Assembly (NCBI GenBank): GCA_039812085.1
Contig: JBDHZU010000123.1
Location: 1-6,022 of the forward strand
Length of the DNA stretch: 6,022 nucleotides
Reading direction: 5' to 3'
From: JBDHZU01 sp039812085
Lineage (GTDB): Bacteria > Actinomycetota > Actinomycetes > S36-B12 > UBA10799
Of the stretch, positions 1 to 3,961 are shown piece after piece. Positions within the stretch are counted from its first letter, which is position 1, and each line of letters starts with the position of its first letter. A program made the position numbers and the translations under genes. A model generated the notes under the pieces. It ran no database searches. It worked only from the letters and a program-made list of their open reading frames with translations, and was not told the DNA's origin.

Positions 1-351
1 CACGCTTGCTTTGAGCGCGCGCTGGTTCTCGCTATCCGTGTGCTGCCAGTCGCAGCCGCCGCACTCCCCAGCCACAGGACACGGCGGTTGGACTCGATGT
101 GGTGATGCGGAATGGACCGCAGTGGTGGTGGCAAAGAGGAATCGTCCGCGTTTGCCGTGTGCGGTCACCTGTGCCTGGACGGACTCATCTGGGAGGGCGG
201 CACGGACGAAGACGGTGCGTCCATCAGCAGCTCGACCGAGACAGGTGCCGCCAGCAACAGGTCGGAGAACGTCCACGTCGATGAACTCACCAATGGCAGG
301 TGCGTCGGTGGACGTTGGTTGCGGACGGGTCACGGAGCCAGAGCCTGTCAC
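1..351 (-). CDS. TRAM-domain class I SAM-dependent RNA (uracil-5-)-methyltransferase, N-terminal part (TrmA/RumA family)
   Basis: The gene reads leftward from GTG at 351-349 and runs off the left edge, so only the first 117 residues are visible. Residues about 20-80 look like a TRAM RNA-binding domain (GEFIDVDVLRPVAGG, then LGRAADGRTVFV and ALPDESVQAQV). They are followed by the cysteine cluster PCPVAGECGGCDWQH, with Cys91, Cys97 and Cys100. In RumA/RlmD-type enzymes this cluster supplies three of the four [4Fe-4S] ligands. The family transfers a methyl group from S-adenosylmethionine to C5 of a uridine in 23S rRNA or tRNA. The catalytic Rossmann domain lies outside the window, so the target RNA cannot be told. 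The start overlaps the yaaA stop in GTGA and has no Shine-Dalgarno of its own, which suggests translational coupling. An in-frame GTG six codons further in is an alternative start. The family call is strong; the substrate is unknown. Confidence 0.9.
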   Translation of the reverse strand, partial: MTGSGSVTRPQPTSTDAPAIGEFIDVDVLRPVAGGTCLGRAADGRTVFVRAALPDESVQAQVTAHGKRGRFLFATTTAVHSASPHRVQPPCPVAGECGGCDWQHTDSENQRALKASV

Positions 352-1130
352 AAGGAAGGATCAATGAGGACATCGAGCCGTGGACCACTCGGGGTATCCG
401 AAACGTCAACGTTCCACCCAGCCGACGCACATCCCGCCACTACCTCATCGACTGAACGAGGTTCGTCCGGCAGTTCGATAAGCGTGCGAGCAACTTCTCC
501 TTTGGTGGCTTTGCTGAAGTGACTGACAGCAGTACGTGACCCGCCCGGTCCGCGTTGCCAGATCTTCACGGTCAGAACGTGGTCACGCAATTCCGACGAT
601 GGCTTCCACATCGCGACGTACGACGACGACCTCATGTCGATCACGAGTCGTCGCTTGAAAACTGTCGGCAGCACCTCAGTGAGATATGGCCGCCAGTAGG
701 ACGACACTCGACCGATCCCCGGGAGTGAGGAATCAGCGTTGAGTCGGTAGGCCGGAACCCGGTCGGCCAAAGTGAGGACTCCAAACAGCGCCGAGAACAC
801 CCGAACTTGTCGAGTTGCTCGGCGACGCGTGGAGACGTCGGCGTTCGATAGATCCAGATGGTCGTAGAGCACACCGGTATAGATCGCCCGGGCGGCAGCA
901 GTTGGTTCCTGCGCAAGGTTGGCGGTGGCTGCTCGAAGGTGGTCGTTGGCAAGCGATACGCCCAACGCCTCACGCGCTTGAGCGGGTTTGTCTTGGCAAA
1001 ACGAGGTCAATGCCGTGATCATCGTGGACCGCGGTTTCGTTAGTTCATCGGCCGACAACGTCGTCAGATCTAACGGACGACCAGACCGGGGTGCAGTCTT
1101 GCCCTCCGAAGGCGGCAGGAGGATGAACAT
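348..1130 (-). CDS. yaaA: Peroxide stress protein YaaA (UPF0246/DUF328 family)
   Basis: The product has 260 residues, usual for the family. The start is placed at ATG 1130-1128 because the family's N-terminal motif begins there: MFILLPPSEGK, with PPSEGK at residues 6-11. An in-frame extension to 1232 would add 34 arginine- and proline-rich residues and run into ku. Other conserved blocks are YTGVLYDHL (84-92), RVFSALFGVLTLADRVPAYRL-like sequence (110-130), DMRSSSYVAMW (165-175) and SHFSKATKGE (203-212). In E. coli, YaaA is an OxyR-regulated cytoplasmic DNA-binding protein that lowers free iron and so limits Fenton damage during peroxide stress. The same role here is inferred by homology. Its stop overlaps the methyltransferase start (GTGA), forming a two-gene operon, and it is divergent from ku. 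Upstream, GGAG sits only 2 nt from the ATG, so the mRNA may be leaderless. Confidence 0.92.
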   Translation of the reverse strand: MFILLPPSEGKTAPRSGRPLDLTTLSADELTKPRSTMITALTSFCQDKPAQAREALGVSLANDHLRAATANLAQEPTAAARAIYTGVLYDHLDLSNADVSTRRRATRQVRVFSALFGVLTLADRVPAYRLNADSSLPGIGRVSSYWRPYLTEVLPTVFKRRLVIDMRSSSYVAMWKPSSELRDHVLTVKIWQRGPGGSRTAVSHFSKATKGEVARTLIELPDEPRSVDEVVAGCASAGWNVDVSDTPSGPRLDVLIDPSL

Positions 1131-1188
1131 GACTCCATCTTGCCTTCCGCAGATGCGACGCCCACCACGACGCGGGCATGCTGGAGAC
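1131..1188. promoter_or_regulatory. 58-bp divergent intergenic region between yaaA and ku
   Basis: This is the whole space between two outward-facing start codons. Both genes carry the same layout at the start, GGAG-(A/T)C-ATG, with only 2 nt between GGAG and ATG, which is short for a Shine-Dalgarno. At the position expected for a leaderless transcript (-12 to -7 from the A of ATG), the minus strand has CAAGAT (1142-1137) and the plus strand has CATGCT (1177-1182). Both are weak matches to the actinobacterial -10 TANNNT. I see no clear -35 boxes and no recognisable SOS or OxyR operator. The promoter reading is inference. Confidence 0.3.
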
Positions 1189-2034
1189 ATGGCATCAATT
1201 TGGAAGGGTGCGTTGGTCTTTGGCTTGGTCAACGTTCAGGTGAAAGTCCACCCGGCGACGCAAGACAAGGACGTGTCTTTCCGACAGGTCCACGCCGAGG
1301 ATGGTGGACGAATTCGTTACCAACGCCGCTGCGACGTGTGCGGTGAAGTCGTGCCCTTCTCCGATATCTCCAAGGCATATGAAGCACCCGATGGTCAGAC
1401 GGTTGTGGTGACCGAAGAAGACCTCGAACAATTGCCTGCTGGCCGTAGCCGCGAGATTGATGTCCTGGAGTTCGTGCCCAGCGACCAGGTAGATCCGATT
1501 CGATTTGAGCGGTGCTACTTCCTGGAACCTGACCCCACCGCAGTTCGGCCTTACGTCTTGCTGCGTGAGGCGTTACGCAATACCGAACGCACTGCCATCG
1601 TGAAGGTGGCCTTGCGTAACAAGACCCGTCTGGCTGCGTTGCGCGTCTACGACGACGTGATTGTGTTGCAAACCATGTTGTGGGACGACGAAATTCGGCC
1701 CGCCTCATTCCCCAGCTTGGACGAACAGGCCGAAGCGCCACGTAAGAACGAACTTGCCATGGCGGCTTCGCTGATCTCCACGATGGAAGCAGACTTCGAC
1801 CCCACCGAGTACACCGACGAGTACCGGGAACAGATGCTGGAACTGCTGACCAAGAAACTCGAATCCGGTGAAGACGTGATCGAGGTCGAGGCTGGCGAGG
1901 ACGACACAGCGAAACCAAGTGGAAAGGTCGTCGACCTCATGGCTGCGCTGCAAGAGAGCATCGAACGTGGCAAGGCACGTCAGGCTGAACGTTCTGACGC
2001 GGATGAGGATCGTCCGAAGAAGAAGTCGAGCTGA
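1189..2034 (+). CDS. ku: Ku protein, DNA end-binding factor of bacterial non-homologous end joining
   Basis: The product has 281 residues, within the normal range for bacterial Ku. The start is ATG 1189, because the universal N-terminus MASIWKGALVFGLVNV begins there; the 67 in-frame codons upstream are unrelated antisense of yaaA. The Ku core spans about residues 3-255: CDVC at 48-51 (a C-x2-C pair), the EDLEQLP block near 77-83, the strand region VLEFVPSDQVDPIRFERCYFL-like (92-112), YVLLREAL (122-129) and the helical end KNELAMAASLI (186-196). The segment KVVDLMAALQESIERGK (246-262) matches the minimal C-terminus that recruits LigD in the family, and the protein ends in a short basic tail (PKKKSS). 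Bacterial Ku is a homodimer that threads onto double-strand break ends and recruits LigD. ligD follows 9 bp downstream in the same frame, clearly as an operon. Confidence 0.97.
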   Translation: MASIWKGALVFGLVNVQVKVHPATQDKDVSFRQVHAEDGGRIRYQRRCDVCGEVVPFSDISKAYEAPDGQTVVVTEEDLEQLPAGRSREIDVLEFVPSDQVDPIRFERCYFLEPDPTAVRPYVLLREALRNTERTAIVKVALRNKTRLAALRVYDDVIVLQTMLWDDEIRPASFPSLDEQAEAPRKNELAMAASLISTMEADFDPTEYTDEYREQMLELLTKKLESGEDVIEVEAGEDDTAKPSGKVVDLMAALQESIERGKARQAERSDADEDRPKKKSS

Positions 2035-2043
2035 CCGAGCACC

Positions 2044-2919
2044 GTGCCTGTATCCGGCCTGCTCACTGTTGACGGTCACGAATTACGTGTGACCAACCTG
2101 GACAAGGTGCTGTACCCGGCGACCAACACCACCAAGGGCGACGTTCTGTCGTACTACGGAGCGGTAGCCAGCGAACTCATCGCTCATGCGCACGACCGGA
2201 TTGCGACTCGTAAACGTTGGCCCGACGGCGTGCAGGCCGAGAGTTTCTTCGAGAAGAACTGTCCGAGTCATTTGCCGGAATGGATCGAGACGGCGACGCT
2301 GGAACACAGCAAGCGAGTGATCACCTATCCGCTCATCAACAACACGGCAACGGTGCTGGCCTTGGCGCAACTGGCGGCATTGGAGTTCCACGTTCCCCAA
2401 TGGAGAACTGAGGTTGGTGGAACTCAGCGCCAACTACCTGACCGAATTGTGTTCGATCTTGATCCAGGGCCGGGAGTGGGACTACCGGAATGCGCCACGG
2501 TCGCTTTGCTCATCCGAGAGGTATTGGCAGATACCGGCCTCGCGGTGTTCCCCGTCACGAGCGGCAGTAAGGGGATGCAGCTCTACGCCAGCGTGCTCGA
2601 CCACCCGCAGATTGCCGCCGATACGTCAGCGTTCGCCAAGGCCCTGGCGGAACAGTTGGCATTGGCTGTTCCCGAGCAGGTCGTCACCGGAATGGCCAAG
2701 GCTGATCGAGGTGGCAAGGTCTTCATCGATTGGAGTCAAAACAACATCAACAAAACCACGATCACCCCGTACTCCCTACGCGGCAGAGAGCATCCCAACG
2801 TGGCAAGTCCCCGAACCTGGGATGAGATTTCCGATGGCGCGAACCTCACGCAGGTGTCCTACCTCGAACAGTTAGAACGCCTCGCCACCCATGGTGATTT
2901 GTTGGCCGAACTTCCTTAG
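2044..2919 (+). CDS. ligD: Stand-alone LigD polymerase domain (NHEJ DNA/RNA polymerase-primase, AEP superfamily)
   Basis: The product has 291 residues, the size of the LigD polymerase domain alone; no ligase or phosphoesterase domain is attached. The GTG start at 2044 is supported by the family opening (LTVDGHELRVTNLDKVLYPAT) and by lack of an alternative start before the conserved region. Visible motifs are FFEKNCPSHLPEW (68-80), LEFHVPQW with His116, motif I FDLDPG with metal-binding Asp138 and Asp140, motif II VTSGSKGMQLY (171-181), and motif III VFIDWSQN with Asp229, followed by PYSLRGREHP (242-251). Such enzymes extend and fill DNA ends during NHEJ, preferring ribonucleotides, and are recruited by Ku. 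Oddly, residue 179 (codon CAG, 2578-2580) is Gln where SGSKGxH in homologues has a conserved His. The other catalytic residues are intact, so activity is likely but may be altered. Gene symbol is used for the domain; it is only the Pol part of ligD. Confidence 0.95.
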   Translation: MPVSGLLTVDGHELRVTNLDKVLYPATNTTKGDVLSYYGAVASELIAHAHDRIATRKRWPDGVQAESFFEKNCPSHLPEWIETATLEHSKRVITYPLINNTATVLALAQLAALEFHVPQWRTEVGGTQRQLPDRIVFDLDPGPGVGLPECATVALLIREVLADTGLAVFPVTSGSKGMQLYASVLDHPQIAADTSAFAKALAEQLALAVPEQVVTGMAKADRGGKVFIDWSQNNINKTTITPYSLRGREHPNVASPRTWDEISDGANLTQVSYLEQLERLATHGDLLAELP

Positions 2920-2942
2920 GGATCTCGCTTGATCTTGGGTAC

Positions 2943-3833
2943 CTAGGCGACGCGAATACCAGTTGATCGACCAGCCACAAGGGCATCGCTTTCCAACACG
3001 GCATCGGTGACCACTCGTACTGCGGTTGCGTCGTAGGTCAGTCCGTAATGACCAACACCGCGAAGGACAAACTGCGTCGCGCGCAACTTCGGATGGTCTA
3101 GTCGACCGTTGTCTCCCGGCACGACCTCATCGGTCGTGGAGTAGATGCTCATCCAACGAGTGGGTTGTTCCGTGGTTTGTTCGTCGATATCCGACAGAGT
3201 CTCGGAACCCGGACGAAGTTCTTCCACCAAGCCACCCACCTTGGGGATCACGCGGAATCCGGTGGTCGCCCACGGAGTGCCGTGGTGCGGACTTCCGATA
3301 GTGATTCCGGTTGCGACCAACGGTTGCAGCTCCGGGTACTTGTTGAGTGCCGCGCGCAGCACGATGCCGCCTAGCGAATGAGCCGCGACGTGGACGCCGG
3401 GAACTCGTTCCCGTTCGATGTATTCCACGATTTTCTCGGCTGCTTGCTCGGCGCATTGATCGACGCTGCGTCCAAAGGTGTAGTAGTTCAGCGCCCGAGT
3501 CTTCAACCCGCACGATTGCATCTCGCGCTGAATCTTCACTGCCCACGACTGGTTATGGGCAAGCCCATGCAGCAGTACAACGGGAAGTGCATGGGGATTC
3601 TTGGCCCGGTGCGACCGTTGCCGAATCGGAGTAGAGAGAAGACGGGTCAAGTGGTCAGAAACGCCGGACAAATACAGCCCGCCTGCACTCGTTGCGTAGA
3701 GCGCTTCCATCGCGACCATGGTGAGCAGGTTCGGGTCACGCCCAAACGAGCTTCCCACCGCATAAGTCGAACCGTTGGATCCAAAGATCGTCTCGGGTTC
3801 GCCGTCGGGTGGGACCACTGACAACACCGTCAT
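2943..3833 (-). CDS. Lipase-like alpha/beta hydrolase (triacylglycerol lipase/esterase fold)
   Basis: The product has 296 residues from ATG 3833-3831. This start is chosen over an in-frame one at 3902 because GAAAGGA stands 7 nt upstream. The alpha/beta hydrolase elements are in order: VVLLHGLAHN (85-94), which supplies the oxyanion-hole HG; the nucleophile elbow AHSLGG with Ser153; the GSPHHGT block (180-186), typical of lipases of the LipA/PGAP1-like group; the acid Asp235 in STTDEVVPG; and His262 in GVGHYGL. A complete Ser-Asp-His triad is therefore present. There is no signal peptide; residues 35-58 are mildly hydrophobic. Substrate is not predictable from sequence, but a carboxylic or lipid ester is likely. 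It is convergent with ligD (23-bp gap) and divergent from the membrane hydrolase gene, and appears to be a single-gene transcript. Confidence 0.88.
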   Translation of the reverse strand: MTVLSVVPPDGEPETIFGSNGSTYAVGSSFGRDPNLLTMVAMEALYATSAGGLYLSGVSDHLTRLLSTPIRQRSHRAKNPHALPVVLLHGLAHNQSWAVKIQREMQSCGLKTRALNYYTFGRSVDQCAEQAAEKIVEYIERERVPGVHVAAHSLGGIVLRAALNKYPELQPLVATGITIGSPHHGTPWATTGFRVIPKVGGLVEELRPGSETLSDIDEQTTEQPTRWMSIYSTTDEVVPGDNGRLDHPKLRATQFVLRGVGHYGLTYDATAVRVVTDAVLESDALVAGRSTGIRVA

Positions 3834-3840
3834 GCGCAGG

Positions 3841-3847
3841 TCCTTTC
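3841..3847 (-). promoter_or_regulatory. Ribosome binding site of the lipase-like gene
   Basis: On the minus strand GAAAGGA lies 7 nt before the ATG at 3833. It is the clearest Shine-Dalgarno in the window and decides the start over the upstream in-frame ATG at 3902. Confidence 0.75.
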
Positions 3848-3873
3848 GGATGGCTGCGCCTAGTTTGCTGCCT

Positions 3874-3902
3874 ATTAACCTTTGCCGGCAGGTCCACTTC
3901 AC
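3874..3902 (-). promoter_or_regulatory. Possible promoter of the lipase-like gene
   Basis: On the minus strand GTGAAG (3902-3897) and GTTAAT (3879-3874) are separated by 17 bp. They match the -35 TTGACA at 3 of 6 bases and the -10 TATAAT at 4 of 6. Transcription from here would start near 3867 and give a 5' leader of about 34 nt carrying the ribosome binding site. The match is modest and the call is inference. Confidence 0.3.
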
Positions 3903-3949
3903 CCGTTTGTCCGGCTGGTTCTGACAGGCGTTCTCACGATCTCCGTCGA

Positions 3950-3955
3950 TAACGT
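3950..3955 (+). promoter_or_regulatory. Probable -10 element for a leaderless transcript of the Abhydrolase_9 gene
   Basis: TAACGT fits the actinobacterial -10 pattern TANNNT. It lies exactly at -12 to -7 relative to GTG 3962, the arrangement of leaderless actinobacterial mRNAs. No Shine-Dalgarno precedes the start, which agrees with this. CTGACA at 3921-3926 resembles a -35 box but the 23-bp spacer is too long, so it is probably not paired with this element. Confidence 0.45.
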
Positions 3956-3961
3956 TTGGTG

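Noticed and set aside
11..367. Plus-strand open frame of 118 codons at the left edge
   Set aside because: It is antisense to the TRAM-domain methyltransferase, whose minus-strand frame shows clear family motifs; the plus-strand product is arginine- and proline-rich with no recognisable domain.
112..522. Plus-strand open frame of 136 codons
   Set aside because: It straddles the antisense of the methyltransferase and the 3' end of yaaA; low-complexity Ser/Gly/Thr composition and no motif.
988..1188. N-terminal extension of ku
   Set aside because: Ku proteins begin at MASIWKG; the upstream codons are antisense of yaaA.
1131..1232. N-terminal extension of yaaA
   Set aside because: It adds 34 non-conserved residues before the family N-terminus MFILLPPSEGK and would overlap the ku coding sequence.
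1229..1918. Minus-strand open frame of 229 codons inside ku
   Set aside because: It is a frame shadow of ku, rich in Arg, Ser and Trp with no domain.
2921..2934. GATC-6 nt-GATC inverted repeat as a terminator between ligD and the lipase gene
   Set aside because: The stem is only 4 bp and has no following T tract.
3834..3902. N-terminal extension of the lipase-like gene to ATG 3902
   Set aside because: The inner ATG at 3833 has a strong GAAAGGA at 7 nt; the 23 extra residues cross the likely promoter and look non-coding.
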